Below, piece by piece: positions 41,371 through 53,139 of a stretch of 64,000 nt of DNA. The translations under genes and the position numbers were made by a program. The notes under the pieces are model-generated. The model made no database searches. It was not told the origin of the DNA and saw only the letters and a list, made by a program, of their open reading frames with translations. Positions within the stretch are counted from its first letter, which is position 1. Each line of letters starts with the position of its first letter. The stretch spans positions 62,001-126,000 of the forward strand of contig JAYMSP010000002.1 of the NCBI GenBank assembly GCA_036897095.1, in the 5' to 3' direction. The DNA comes from Plantago elongata (Eukaryota; Streptophyta; Magnoliopsida; Lamiales; Plantaginaceae).

Positions 41371-41879
41371 CTATGTCCGTCCCAAGTTAATATTCATGTG
41401 AACTCAAACACATAATTTTTAAAAAAATTGAATAAGATACGAGAGATATTAATAAAGTAATTCCTTCACTCATTTTTAAACTTTTTACTTTGTTATTTTT
41501 GTTGTTCCAATAAAAGATTTTCATTTTCATTTTAATTATTTTTTGCCCAACTTTAACATTAGAATATTGAAACATCTCAAAATTACATTTTATACCACTC
41601 AGTTATAAACAAAAGTACTTTTTTCTTATTAGTTTATGAAAAAATACTCTTGTCTTGTTTTTTAACCCAAAAAGTGTTTGGAAAGCTTAGGACGGAACGG
41701 AAAAAGTAGAAAGATATTGATAAAGTATGAAAAAAATGAATAAAGAAAGAAAAATAGTTATTGGAATAGGAGAGATAATGTATAAAGTATGGAAGATGTT
41801 TTTTGATTTTAAGAATGAGAATATAAAATTGGGACGAACCAAAATGGAATACAAGAAGATGAACATGCGATGAAGAGAG
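41371..41879. repeat. Stowaway-like MITE, long form
   Basis: The left end CTATGTCCGTCCCAAGTTAA resembles the Stowaway consensus, and the inverted right side gives CTCTCTTCATCGC and, further in, GTTCGTCCCAATTT. TA flanks both sides (41369-41370 and 41880-41881). At 509 bp it is long for a Stowaway MITE, and GGACGGAACGG near 41690 suggests a second Stowaway-like end inside, so two elements may be nested. Confidence 0.55.
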
Positions 41880-42560
41880 TATATGTTTAGTTCGAAATCA
41901 TTTACCGATTAAGATGAAGTAAATTAACTTGGCGGATGAATCTTTACGTGATCACTCTGGCCTTAAGTCATCGAGTAACTAATGTGATAAGTTACATTTT
42001 GGTATTGATTAAGATGAGGGAGAATATCATCTTGATCGGAATTTGAAATCCTCTTGGAAGTGAATTTATGTGATTTATGAATTTTAAGTATGCATGTCGC
42101 AACTTGTTATTGTTTAACTTTGACTTTCGTGATTTGAAGGTTACTACGAAAATTATTGAGTTTACCCAGTACGCACTCGATGGATAGCGGATGCGGTTTC
42201 CAACGTCATTCAAAAAAAATTTATGATGATATTCATCTGGTGATTTAATTTAGTGAAGTACATATTTGATTGAAGTATGACATGACATAAAAATTAAAAT
42301 TCTATCAAAAATGTCAAAGAAGTTTCGGAAATCTTTTAACAATTTGATATTATTCATAACTTCTTGGGACAATTTAAAAGGGAATGAAAATTATGAAATA
42401 CAAAGTGTGTATGATTATTGCAAGTTTCAAATCAATTTATCGTATTAAGATTATAAAATATTTTAATTAGTATATAGTGTTCTACATTCTTTATATAATG
42501 TTAAATAATGTATTTTATCCTGACAATAATAAGGTGTTGCAAATGCTATGGAATATCTAA

Positions 42561-42677
42561 GGAGCTGATTGGTAAGCAATTTGAATTGAAAAATGCTCAT
42601 TTAAATTGTCTGTTTTGACATAAAACAAGCTATTTGAATGAATATTTTCTAATTCAAATCGATTATCAATCAGCCTC
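42561..42677. repeat. Tourist-like MITE with TAA target duplication
   Basis: The 117-bp element starts GGAGCTGATTGGTAAGCAAT and ends, inverted, GAGGCTGATTGATAATCGAT; the terminal inverted repeats extend about 28 bp. TAA lies directly on both sides (42558-42560 and 42678-42680), the TWA duplication of PIF/Harbinger-type elements. Its head is related to the larger elements at 27756 and 44933. Confidence 0.85.
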
Positions 42678-43013
42678 TAAATTTTTGTTATTGCGATATA
42701 ATTTGAATATGTAACTATTAATTTTAGTATTACAATTTTTTCATGTTTGAGTTTAATTATAAATCATTGAAATTTGGAAAGCGATTATGGTTTTTTATTA
42801 GAAGGAGTAGGTGTTGGGCAATGAGATATTTGGAGGGAACAAATGCGGGTCGACAGGTGGCGGGAGTGGACGGATTGTTGGTGTAATTTTCAAATATACC
42901 TTTTTCAAGTATTAAAATTGAATTGATGTGAGAAATAATAAATCATTAAAGTTTAGTAGTAGGATGGATATATACCTTATCTCCACATGTGACATTTAAG
43001 ATAGGAAGTCCTA

Positions 43014-43157
43014 TGTTTTCTTTTCACTCATTCAGTTTATTCACTTCAGCTATATTATTCAGTTTAATTTAATTCAATTTAATTTTACTTAATTATAATT
43101 TATAATTACATTACATTTCAGTTCAAATAAATTCACTAAATTTCAATTGAAAAAAAT
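43014..43157. repeat. TTCAGTT-family MITE copy
   Basis: The left part TGTTTTCTTTTCACTCATTC and the right part TTTCAATTGAAAAAAATAAA are decayed forms of the family ends. The inside has TTCAGTTTA runs and the TTATAATTTATAATTAC core seen in the other copies. It is about 144 bp and non-coding. Confidence 0.6.
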
Positions 43158-44372
43158 AAAATTTAAATATACGTAAGTATAGTTATATGGTTATGTAGCA
43201 TTTACATTAATGAAATAACAATATATCTAGCGTTTAGTTACATGTTAAATACACATTAATATATAATTTAATTTTAATATAGAAGTTGTGAATTAAATAG
43301 TCTTCATAAGTTTAAGTCTTATCTTAATTTTTGTATTAATGTTTATAATTATGTGATGCTATATTGGTCCAACTAGTCATGAATGATTGATATGGACAAT
43401 TCTCATAGAAAATAATAATTGTATTTATTATGTATTATTAATATCTAACATAGTTAATCTTTGACTAGTTATTCGTGATATGCAATATTCGCATGCAGTT
43501 TTTATTTTTTTAATTTTAATTGTATATGATAAAAAGTACATTATTTAAATTATATGAATAAAAAAATATATATATAAAATTTAACATAGTTTAGTATAAA
43601 ATTTAAAGTTTAAAATTAAAAAAGTAAGGGAAGAAATTACTTTTGGACTAATAATTTTACATGATCTTCCACGTGATACCGCAGAAGTCTATTTTCTTTC
43701 TTCTATTGAAAATGTATTATCTAATTTGAAATTCTTCTTTATTCCTCAGCCACTCACCCTTAAGCGCACTTGGAAATATCTATCCCCTTCTTTTTCCCTA
43801 TTCTTATCATAATATTAAACTATTTTATTCCCTTAAGAAAAACACAACTAAAAGAGGAAAAAAGGTCACCATGTTTCAGATTTTAGATCATCAGCTAACA
43901 TCAAGGTCTTCATGTAATAGGTCTAAGGAAAATTAACATATCAAGTGGATAAGTTTATACCAAATAGTATCTTATAATTATACAAAATCAATCAATTTAT
44001 AAATACATAATTAATCAATTATCAAGTAGTTTATCATCTAATGGTTCGATATCAAAACTTAAATAAAAAATAAGTATGAAAGTAGGGCATCAAAATACCA
44101 CACCAAACGAAAATTTGTTAGTTTCTGAAGTATAAAATCATTGATAAATATCCAGTGGTTTCACAATTTGTTACCCGCCCACCAAATATTTTTGCCAAAT
44201 GAAGCCAAACAAGTTCATGAACTGCACTTTTTCCGTTTCTTTGTTCACTGACTCTTACCTCTTGACCATCTCTAATGGAGTAATTAATGAATGCCATGTT
44301 CTTTTATGTTTTACAGGAAAATTGAGGTTAATCATAATACAGGAAAACTGAGGTTAATCATAATAGTATATA

Positions 44373-44480
44373 AGGGACGGATTGGTATAAAATTTGAGTG
44401 GTCGTTTTCAATTGAAATTGAATTTTTATATATAAAATATTTAATTTAAGTGGGGAGATGTCCGCTTCAGCGGTATAACA
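44373..44480 (-). repeat. Short dispersed repeat, GAGTGACCATCTC family, copy 2
   Basis: Read on the minus strand it has ACATCTCCCCACTTAAATT, ATTTTATATATAAAAATTC and ends CCAATCCGTCCC. This agrees closely with the copy at 48722-48828 and less closely with 6339-6446. It lies about 450 bp from the Tourist-like element at 44933. Confidence 0.55.
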
Positions 44481-44932
44481 ATCATGGTCTAAATTTTACT
44501 ATAAATCCATACTGTGTGTGTTCGATTCTATAGTAAACCAAACATACAAATTTGAAATACATACTACGGTATACTATTTACTACCAAACAACCATACAAT
44601 TACACTCTATACGACATGTAATACTAATACTCAATCAAACAGTGATCAGGTTAGTACAAATTTTCAAGGTGTTGAAAATATAGTTGGATTAGTATTTTTT
44701 TTCTATTCAATTATAATTCTCCTTTTTTGGTGATAGCAACAGTTGGTAGTAGTGGCAGAGCCCAACATAACATAACATTAACATAACGTGAAAGTAAATC
44801 TGACTTTTTATGGCTTTAGGCTTTTAGCTGAGTGGGACAACTTTCATGTCAATTTCTGCTGATGCATGCTCTGTGCTTAATTCACTTTTTACTTTCTACC
44901 ATTTCATGAACAAAGGGAGGAGTAGCATTCTA

Positions 44933-45160
44933 ATACTCGTTTGAATACTATTCGAGAATTTTTGTTTGTTATAACTTTTAAATACAGAAGATCGAAATGA
45001 CTTTATAGTATCAACATTTTTCTCTACCTATATAACAAACCTATAATACACTATCCAATTACAATTCTATACCAAACACAATTTTAAAAATCCCACTACA
45101 ATTCCGATCATTATTCATACATTTAAATCGAGGCATTTAAGTCGCATGTCAATCAGCCCC
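44933..45160 (-). repeat. Tourist-like MITE, GGGGCTGATTGACATGCGAC family, inverted copy
   Basis: On the minus strand it starts GGGGCTGATTGACATGCGAC at 45160 and shares about 150 bp with the element at 27756, with few visible differences. TAA follows directly at 45161-45163, and a TAA precedes the other end near 44930, consistent with a 3-bp duplication. Its far end (GTATTCAAACGAGTA inverted) is diverged from the near end. Confidence 0.7.
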
Positions 45161-45204
45161 TAAACTTTTTATTGAACACTAATACAAGAATTTAAGTAGT
45201 ATTA

Positions 45205-45482
45205 TGTTACATTTAAAAGTTTGAATTTGTAAAAGGTTATGGAATTTAGTCATATCTATTAATATTCCAATATTCTCCTGCACTTGTGGTCGATTTCAAC
45301 GTCTTTAGAGAGTCCATTCGAGTGAAAATTTTAATAAGGTGCAAAAATTGTCTTCATGAAGATTCTAACCCAGATTGGGCGTGATCCAGATGCTCTGATA
45401 CCATAATAGAATTCTGTCTCATTTAAAAATTCAAACTCGTAGAGATTTATGAAATTTAGTCATATATATTAATACTTCAACA
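45205..45482 (-). mobile_element. TRIM-like miniature LTR element (fossil)
   Basis: Two direct repeats of 68 bp (45205-45272 and 45415-45482) bracket about 142 bp of inner sequence. On the minus strand the terminal repeat begins TGTTGAAGTATTAATA and ends GAGACA. GGTATCAGAGC follows shortly (45392-45403), the usual primer-binding site for initiator-Met tRNA in Ty1/copia-type elements. A purine run (GCAGGAGAA) precedes the second repeat. The flanks are nearly GTATT on both sides. It has no coding part, which defines TRIMs. The repeats differ visibly, so it is not recent. Confidence 0.75.
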
Positions 45483-46240
45483 GTATTGAACCATTAATCA
45501 ATGACTCGATCATTTTGAACTGGTCAGATCCGATACTTTAGGGGTTGGGTAAGGGTTATATCAAAATTATTCTAAACTAATCATACAAATCCGTATGGAA
45601 ATATTCTTATCTTATGAAAATAAATTTGTACAGAATTAATAGTGTCATTCCAATTCCGAATCAACTTATTGATATGTGTACCGTCCGAATCAATTCTCCA
45701 CTGGAATAGAGTCTAGCAGTGCAAGAGAAATAATCACTTTGGTACTTTATTCTGATTGCAAATTGATACCCAAAGTCAAGAAGTTCAAGAAGCAGCAGCA
45801 TATAATATCAAAATATGGGATTCTTAGGATCTTTTGGAGTGACCACTTTTTATCACTCGTGACTAAAGGAAATTATTTTCCAGTTGACCGAATCCTATGT
45901 AGCCAGCCATGTATCCATTGCGTTTTCCTGCAAGTTATTATCACCAGTTCAAAGATTCTCCCAGAAAAACCACTTTTCACTCCGGAATATTTTACTCTCC
46001 TAGCTCCGCCCCTACGAATGCAATTTTAAATGCTTAATAATTTAAGCAACGAGAGATATTTGATGAACTTTTTAATACAAGTGATAGTACTGAGGAATAG
46101 CAGTGTTCTCAGGTGTTTGAAGCCAGCCATTAAGGAATCTGGAATCCTCCAATAGAATCGGAAGAGCATCTCTGAAAAACTGGGTTTATAAAAAGTTGAT
46201 TGAAAAGGAGAGAACGTGTCCAAAACTGCATAACCCTAAT

Positions 46241-46501
46241 GGGTGCCCCTACCTACTAGTTTACCATTCTAAATTTGATCTTTATTCACTCCCAAACTGT
46301 AAGCGTATAGGAAATTTTTACACTGAAATTATAAAATAAACTTTCACAATATAAGATTTAAAATACATACTCATAAGTATTATGTAAGAATAATTTAATA
46401 TCAACGCATTAAATACCAAGTATTATGTATTAACCGTATTTAATGCATTTGTGGTAAAACTACGGACATATCAAATCAAACAACTTTTTGAAGGGGCACC
46501 C
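46241..46501. repeat. Inverted-repeat pair, GGGTGCCCCT
   Basis: GGGTGCCCCT at 46241-46250 is matched by its exact complement at 46492-46501, bracketing 240 bp of AT-rich DNA. This may be a small MITE-type element, but the arms are only 10-12 bp, no target-site duplication was seen and no second copy was found in the window, so chance cannot be excluded. Confidence 0.35.
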
Positions 46502-47164
46502 CTATACCCTGGGTGGGTTGGTGGTCCACCATGAGAGGTACTGCTGTTTGAATGAAATGGTATCTACATCCATTTCTCTCAACAAGGAGCAATTGTCGAG
46601 AAACTATGGACGGTGATGATGAGAAATGGTGAAATACAATAGCACTGCTCTGTGTGTGGTGGTTGTGGTGGATGGCTCTCAAATCACCCCCTAACTTTAC
46701 ATGATATTCAAGATTCCACTCACTTGCGAGTGAAATTTTAACTTGATAGGATCGAAGTTTAAAACTAATTTATATGTATGGATTGGGTCGGATTAAAAGG
46801 AGGACGGTAGGTATATCACATAGCATATGCTAATTGACATGGGGCGGGCTTACTAAGTGTACCTAGTCAAAATTTGAATGAGTTCCTCTTTCCAGAATCA
46901 TGAGTGACCTTGTGCAATTAAGATCGGACTTGCTAACTGATATTGGCGGGTTGACTCTGGTTTATTGGCCAAATTCAAACCTTTTATGTTAAAATATTGA
47001 CTCTTTGTAAAAATAATGCACTTTTCTAAAAGAGGATTTACTACACAAGTTGATGAGAGCTTTCTGCGGTGTCTAGTGTGTTTAGTCGAATTTCATTAAT
47101 TACTACTCCACTATGGCTTGACAAGAAATCTCCTTTTACCCACTCGTTATCACAATTTCAAAAT

Positions 47165-47262
47165 AAATGAGGATTTATTTTTATTTTTAAATGGAAGGGT
47201 GATTCGAACCCCACTCAATTAATTGGAGTTGAAGCATCTTACAAATTGAGTTATGATTCCTT
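47165..47262 (-). repeat. tRNA-like SINE head, second family, copy 1
   Basis: On the minus strand ATAACTCAATTTGTAAGATG resembles an A-box region and GGGGTTCGAATCACC is a B box, about 40 bp apart. CTTCCATTTAAAAATAAAAA follows. The same layout and CTTCAACTC plus GGGGTTxGAxTCACC are found at 48315-48405. The ends are not defined. Confidence 0.55.
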
Positions 47263-47278
47263 GTCATAAATAAGAATT

Positions 47279-47445
47279 TGTTATCTTCAACTTAAAATTA
47301 ATTATGTTCAGTTTGATTAAATTTAGTTCAGTTTAGTTAAATTCACTTCAATTCAGTTCAGTTCGGTTTAGTTATAATTTATATTTTACTTAAATTCAGT
47401 TCAGTTCAATTAATTCAATTCAGTAAATGTTAGTTGAAGACAACA
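47279..47445. repeat. TTCAGTT-family MITE copy
   Basis: The ends TGTTATCTTCAACTTAAAAT and, inverted, TGTTGTCTTCAACTAACATT form terminal inverted repeats of about 20 bp. The middle has TTCAGTTCAGTTCGGTTTAG and TTATAATTTATATTTTAC. It is 167 bp, somewhat longer than the 25082 copy, with no matching 3-bp flanks. It directly abuts the SINE head at 47262. Confidence 0.75.
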
Positions 47446-48314
47446 CAACCTAACACTACCTTCATAAATAAAGTGAACGACTTCATATCCACAATGAAAT
47501 TTCAACACCATTACACTATAAAAATTCAGCTCCATATCACAATATAATTGCAAATTGGTTAGTACAAAGTCTTAGTCGATTTGATCGCACTATAGATACT
47601 TAAGGCACGATTAACAACCAAAGAAGTTGTTATCGGCGAAAAATATCTCTTGTCATCAATACGAAAAGGTATCGCTAGCGATAAGTGTATTGAAATTGGA
47701 GAAACTCATAGATTTATAAATGGACGGAGTCGCACGTTCAATCATTTTCACAAAACACACTTGCCTGGCTCATCAAATTATGCAAGGCCAGAAGCCAAAT
47801 TGTGGTCCCTTTGAGAAATCAATGTAGCAAAATAGAAGAATCTGGAAGTGGAAGATCTCTTGGATGCAGATTCTTGCCTGTTCTTATTTATTTTACTTGT
47901 GAATAATTTCCCCAAAATATCGTCTGGAGCCAAATGACACTGTTTTAATTAATGCTAAAATGACACATTAGTAACGGAAACTGTTATATCTAAAACGACA
48001 CATTATTAACGGGAACAGGGAACGTTAGTTATACTATCAGGGTCACGTTGCAAGTTGCAAGCTGGTACTGGTTGATGTTTGACAAAACTGGGAAAAGGCC
48101 CGTGAAAAAGCATTGATTAGCCCACTTTGTTAATTCAACCAATAACTAGAACCAAGCAACCAATAATAGTACTCTATTTCTTTCTCTTTTTGAATGATGG
48201 ATGTGTGCATTTGGTATTTCTACCGGTACTTCCTCCCTTGTAATATTTCCAACTTTATCATTTTTTATATAACCTTAGTAATATAAATTGAAATTAAATA
48301 AATAATTATCTAAC

Positions 48315-48405
48315 TAATTTTCTTTTTAAACGTCGAAAGGTGACTCAAACCCCCGACCTATTGGTAGAGTTGAAGTGTGTTAATAGCTGAGATGTAATTA
48401 ATTGT
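48315..48405 (-). repeat. tRNA-like SINE head, second family, copy 2
   Basis: On the minus strand ACATCTCAGCTATTAACACA and GGGGGTTTGAGTCACC match the tRNA-like head at 47165-47262. A short TTTCGACGTTTAAAAAG tail follows. The B box is close to consensus. The extent of the 3' part is unknown. Confidence 0.5.
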
Positions 48406-48721
48406 CAATAATCTAACTAATTTTAATGAATTTATTACAACCAATATTAATACTATTACTATTTTGCATCTATAAAATAAATTGTACAGGTTATTGTAAA
48501 TGGAGGGTTGGTATTGATGGTATCTGTCATTTCTTTTCACTAGGTACCCTGCCCAAATAGGTGAAACTGTACTTCAAATTATTGTGATCCTTTTGTTAGG
48601 TGTCAACATGTCACTGGTAACCATAGTGGACTGAACTCATGGAACCTAAGAAACAAAGAACCTGTTTGGAATTCCAGAAGTTCTCTTCCAACAAAAATAA
48701 GAAGAAGAAAAAAACATTCTC

Positions 48722-48828
48722 GTACCATTGGAGTGACCATCTCCCCATTCAAATTAAATATTTTATATATAAAAGAGTTCAATTTTAATTAAAAAATTTC
48801 ACTCAAATGATATCCTAATCAGTCACTT
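48722..48828 (+). repeat. Short dispersed repeat, GAGTGACCATCTC family, copy 3
   Basis: It contains GTACCATTGGAGTGACCATC, TTCAAATTAAATATTTTATA and ends TCCTAATCAGTCAC. It closely matches the inverted copy at 44373-44480. A weaker, fourth copy follows at about 49120-49220 (ending CTCAAACCGTCTACCAATC). Confidence 0.6.
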
Positions 48829-50504
48829 TTTAACTTTGATTTGAGTAATATTGTTAGTTTTATGTTAACAGTAAGTTTTCTGTTGATTACTTTGTTGAGC
48901 AGATAATTTAGTCCGTACCATCTTTTATGATATGGAATTAATTTCACCGCAAACCAAGTTCAAGAATCCATCAAATGACTAATGAGAAGCAAATTTAGGC
49001 TTTGTTATTATTTAAAAATTCATTAATTAATTGCAGTTCAAATGATTTGTTCGATTCAATTCTATTTATAGGTTCATTTTTACACTACAATTCAGACGAA
49101 AAAGAATAAAAGTTTGTTTAATATACGATTTAAGTGTTATATTCTAACTTTTTATACACAAAACTTCAACTTTAATTAAAAAATGATCAATTAAATTCTA
49201 TCTCAAACCGTCTACCAATCATTACATATGTTAATTTACACCCTCATACAACATGCAATATGCGTAGTGATAGAATTGAAAGCACAGGTTACAGAAGGCT
49301 CAAGCCAAAACAGTCACATATATAGGAGTATCCAAACTTTGTGAACATCAGTAATATAAAGAAAACATTCAAATTCATATATATATTTTTCAGTGGTTCG
49401 GTTTAATAACATCTTAAACTAATGTATAGTTATTTTGAATTTCATTCGCATCAAACTTGATTCGTCAGTTATGCCACCTTATATACATCACCTACTTAAT
49501 TAGAAGCAATACTCCTTTAATCTCAATCAATTCTTATAATTATTCGTGTTAGCATGTTTCTTCCTCCTTGTTAAATAAATTAGTAAAAATGTATAATTTT
49601 TTAAAATTGATTACAAGACAAATATACATCGTATATGATTGAGTTGACGAATTCACCCCAGTAGTGTGGAATCTTTGAAATGATGTGTACAGATTACAGA
49701 TGTAAATTTGCACGTTTCGTTTCACTTTTATAGGTAGCCTGCCAGTCCTAGTTTGCTAGTCGTTAGTCGAATTGGGCGAAACAGTACCAGAAATCATTCT
49801 GCAACTTTTGTTTGCTGTCAACATGTAATTGGTTGCCCATGTCCAACACTTAATCGACTCATCCTGGACCCTTAATCACACGTTGCTATGCAGCTATGCT
49901 TTCACTCTAAGCTAAGGCGAATCAGTTTCGGTTTGTTCCGAACTATGTTAGTCGTAGTTCGATCAATTTTTAATTTACACGCAACAAATACCTTTTTAAA
50001 AAATTTACTTGGACTTTTTGTCACCTAAAAATTGAATTTGACCTTGTGAATAATAAAAGTAACAAGTTAGCGCCACACACATGTTACGAATATGATTTCC
50101 CTTAAAGATAATTAAGAACGATCTTTCTAATCAAACTCCATTCCAAATCTTTTATCCACACGTCTACATTTTGAAAACTCTACAAAAAGTTACTTCACCT
50201 AAAAATTAAAGTAACTTAAATACTATATGAAAAATTACATGTATAAACAACTTACATATAACGATATATAAATAACTTACATATAAGGATGACTCTCTTA
50301 AATATTTACATATAATTTCATTCTAATTTTTTGAACCCTAAATCCACTTTAACTAGACAAAATTATACGTACCTCACTTCATTTTTATTAGTTGTGAACC
50401 TAAAATACAAGTTTAACTGGATTTGATAATTATTTTGAAATTCGGCTACAGTAATATACTCCAAATAGAGCGCTAAATTGAATTACATAACCAATTTGAA
50501 ATCC

Positions 50505-52110
50505 GTAGGCATGAAACCAACTCCTGAAAGTCTGAAACTACATTGACTAGATCATGAAACTAACATACTAGTTTCATGGACACAAAAACTAGTTTCAAAA
50601 TAATAAAAATCTATTTTCATATTCACAAAAACTAGTTTCAGTACTACAAAATCTAGTTCCATGTCCACAACAGTTAGTTTCAGAACCACTGAAGTTAATT
50701 TCAAGTTCACTAAACTCGAATTAAGCGGCTATCGAGCCTCTCACAAAATTTAAAACCCTAGAGGAAAATGGTGAACCCAAAAAATCCACTAAATTTGATT
50801 ACTCCATCCGAGAGCTACGATCTTAATTAGAGTTTAGGTTTAGGACGGGTCCAAGGACTACCGTCCTGGACCCATCATAAACCCTAAACCCTAATTAAGC
50901 GGTTACCGAGCCTACAATGTTATTTTTAAGATCTAGTATGTTAGTTTCAGTATAAATAGTATTAGTTTCAGGTTCACTCAAGTAGATTCAAAAACTCAGA
51001 AGTTAGTTTCATTTTCATCTATTTTAGTTTTATGTTTGATAAAGTTAGTTTCAGGAAGCCAGAGTTTATATTAATTAATGTTAGTTTCATCAACTAAAAA
51101 TGTTGGTTTCAGGTTCCATCACACAACAAATATTATTAAATTAGTTTCATGTGAATCGAAGTTAGTTTCAGGTGCCTTTATACTAGTTTCTGGTTCATTA
51201 AGCTAGTTTCAAGAATTTAGAGTTAGTTTCATATTCATTAATGTCAGTTTCAACAACTAAAAAAATGTCGTTTTCAGGTTCCATCACACGATAAAAATTA
51301 GTTTAATTAGTTTCATGTGAATTGAAGTTAGTTTTAGGTGACTTTATACTAGTTTTAAGATTTCTTATATTAGTTTCAGTATAAATAATATTAGTTTCAG
51401 GTTCATTCAAGTAGTTTCAAAAACTCAGAAGTAAGTTTCATGTTCATCTACTTTAGTTTTATGTCCGATAAAGTTAGTTTCAGGTTCATTAAGTTAGTTT
51501 CAGGGATTCAGATTTAGTTTCATATTCATTAATGTTAGTTTCAACAACTAAAAAATGTTGGTTTAAGGTTCCATCACACAACACATATTAGTTTAATTAG
51601 TTTCATGTGAATTGAAGTTAGTTTCAGGTGTCATGTACTAGTTTCAAGATTTTTTTTATATTAGTTTCATAACCACAAAATTGATTTCATGTTCACATAT
51701 CCTGGTTTCATGTTCACAAAAGTTAGTTTCAAAACCATAAAAATCCTAAAAATATTTGAATCAAAATCCCTGAAACTAGTACGGACATGTTTGAGACTAA
51801 CTGTTATGTTTGTGAAACTAACTTTTATACTCCTGAAACTATTTTGACTTGGTATGAAACTAGAGAAACCAACATTTATGCTCCTGACACTAGCATGAAT
51901 TGCTTGAAACTAGTGAAACTAATAGGTATATACATGAAACTAATGTTTTATGAAGCTAATATTCATGAAACTAATACAAACATATTTTAATATTTGTGAA
52001 ACTAACTTCTCATTCAATAAAATTAACTTTTTTAAACTAGCAAACATAAAACCAATAAAGATGGGCATGAAACTAATAGAAATTTACCTGCAACTTATAT
52101 TTTACAGTAA
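50505..52110. repeat. Large AGTTTCA-rich repeat array with strand switches
   Basis: About 1.6 kb is built from degenerate 15-30 bp pieces each holding the heptamer AGTTTCA. Its orientation changes along the array: GAAACT form at about 50512-50560, AGTTTCA form at about 50568-51735, GAAACT form again at 51774-52095. Within the centre a longer unit repeats: the stretch from TTAGTTTCAGTATAAATA to GGTTCCATCACAC occurs at 50941-51120 and again at 51372-51580, and GGTTCCATCACAC alone at 51112, 51278 and 51567. A palindrome is inserted at 50823-50900. There is no open frame of interest. Confidence 0.85.
50823..50900. repeat. Palindrome with telomere-type motifs
   Basis: The left arm (TTAATTAGAGTTTAGGTTTA, then GGACGGGTCCAAGGAC) and the right arm (GTCCTGGACCCATCATAAAC, then CCTAAACCCTAATTAAG) pair over about 36 bp with a short loop and a few mismatches. 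The right arm carries two CCCTAAA plant telomere units. The palindrome is bracketed by TTAAGCGGCTATCGAGCCT (about 50733) and TTAAGCGGTTACCGAGCCT (about 50896), a direct repeat, as if a small module had been inserted into the AGTTTCA array. Confidence 0.8.
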
Positions 52111-53115
52111 TTATCGATACAATATCAATTAAAAAGAGCTCTAATATTGAGTAACGTCGCATTGCCCAGGCCTTTCCTCTTCTTCCACATCGAAAAATTG
52201 AATCAGAACAATTTTTTTTAAAATTCATGTCGAAAACGAGAAGAAAATGGTGAAAATATCAAAGAGAGGTGAGGAAGAGAGCTTGTTGGAGGAAGAAGCG
52301 AGTAGAAATCGACAAAAAAAATAAAAAGAAGAGAGAAACAAGCGTAGTGTACTGGTGCTGAAGAAAGAAGCATGTTGAATCTAGAAGAAGGAATGAGGGT
52401 ATAATGGAAAAATAAGAAAGTAATTAGGAAAAAAAATAGAATGGAGGTATCTGTGATGATTTTAGCAAGCAGAATAAGCCTATTATGTAAAGTGATATGT
52501 TTTTGTAATTTTCTTTAAATACTATATATTCCCTTAAACTTAAGGTTGATAAGTTCGGAGTCACTCTTAATTATGTTAGTTTATTCAAACTTTATTCTAA
52601 GACGGTTGGATTTGCACTTTTTGTACGAGTATTCTAATTCTTGTGAAAGTATTCATGAACTTTTAACCGTTTAAAATATACGTGACGATCACAATTTCAG
52701 AAAAGCAGAGCAGTAATTTGGCCTAATTTTCACTTTAATATTGAATACTACACTGCGAAAACCTAAAGGTAGCACCCATGCCTCTTTGAGAGTTAAGAAC
52801 CATCTAAAATAATAAGAGGTCTCTCCTGTAAAGAGTGCTATTCTTTTTTATAGTACTAGAAAATTGAGACGCACTTTTCGCGTGCGAATTTTAAACTGAT
52901 GCTTTTAAATGTAAAGTTTTATAGATTAATAATTGAAATTATCGTAGAATTATTAGTTACATCGTCACAATATTAATTATAATGCTACATAGATTTTAAT
53001 AAGAATAGATCATATAACGTCTCGGAATGTTCATAAAATGAATAGAAAAAATAAAATGAAAAGCTCAAGTGAAGCTAACTACTTAATATGTATCACTCAA
53101 GTGAATTAATCGATT

Positions 53116-53139
53116 ACACACACACACACACATATATAT
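53116..53139. repeat. CA/TA microsatellite
   Basis: A run of CA dinucleotides followed by TATATATA lies in AT-rich spacer. It is a simple sequence repeat with no visible link to a gene. Confidence 0.9.

Noticed and set aside
45676-46029. 117-residue ORF in repeat-rich spacer
   Set aside because: No family, no splice signals and no conserved pattern; it looks like chance open frame.
50860-50900. True interstitial telomere tract
   Set aside because: Only two CCCTAAA units are present and they belong to a palindrome, too few for a telomere remnant.
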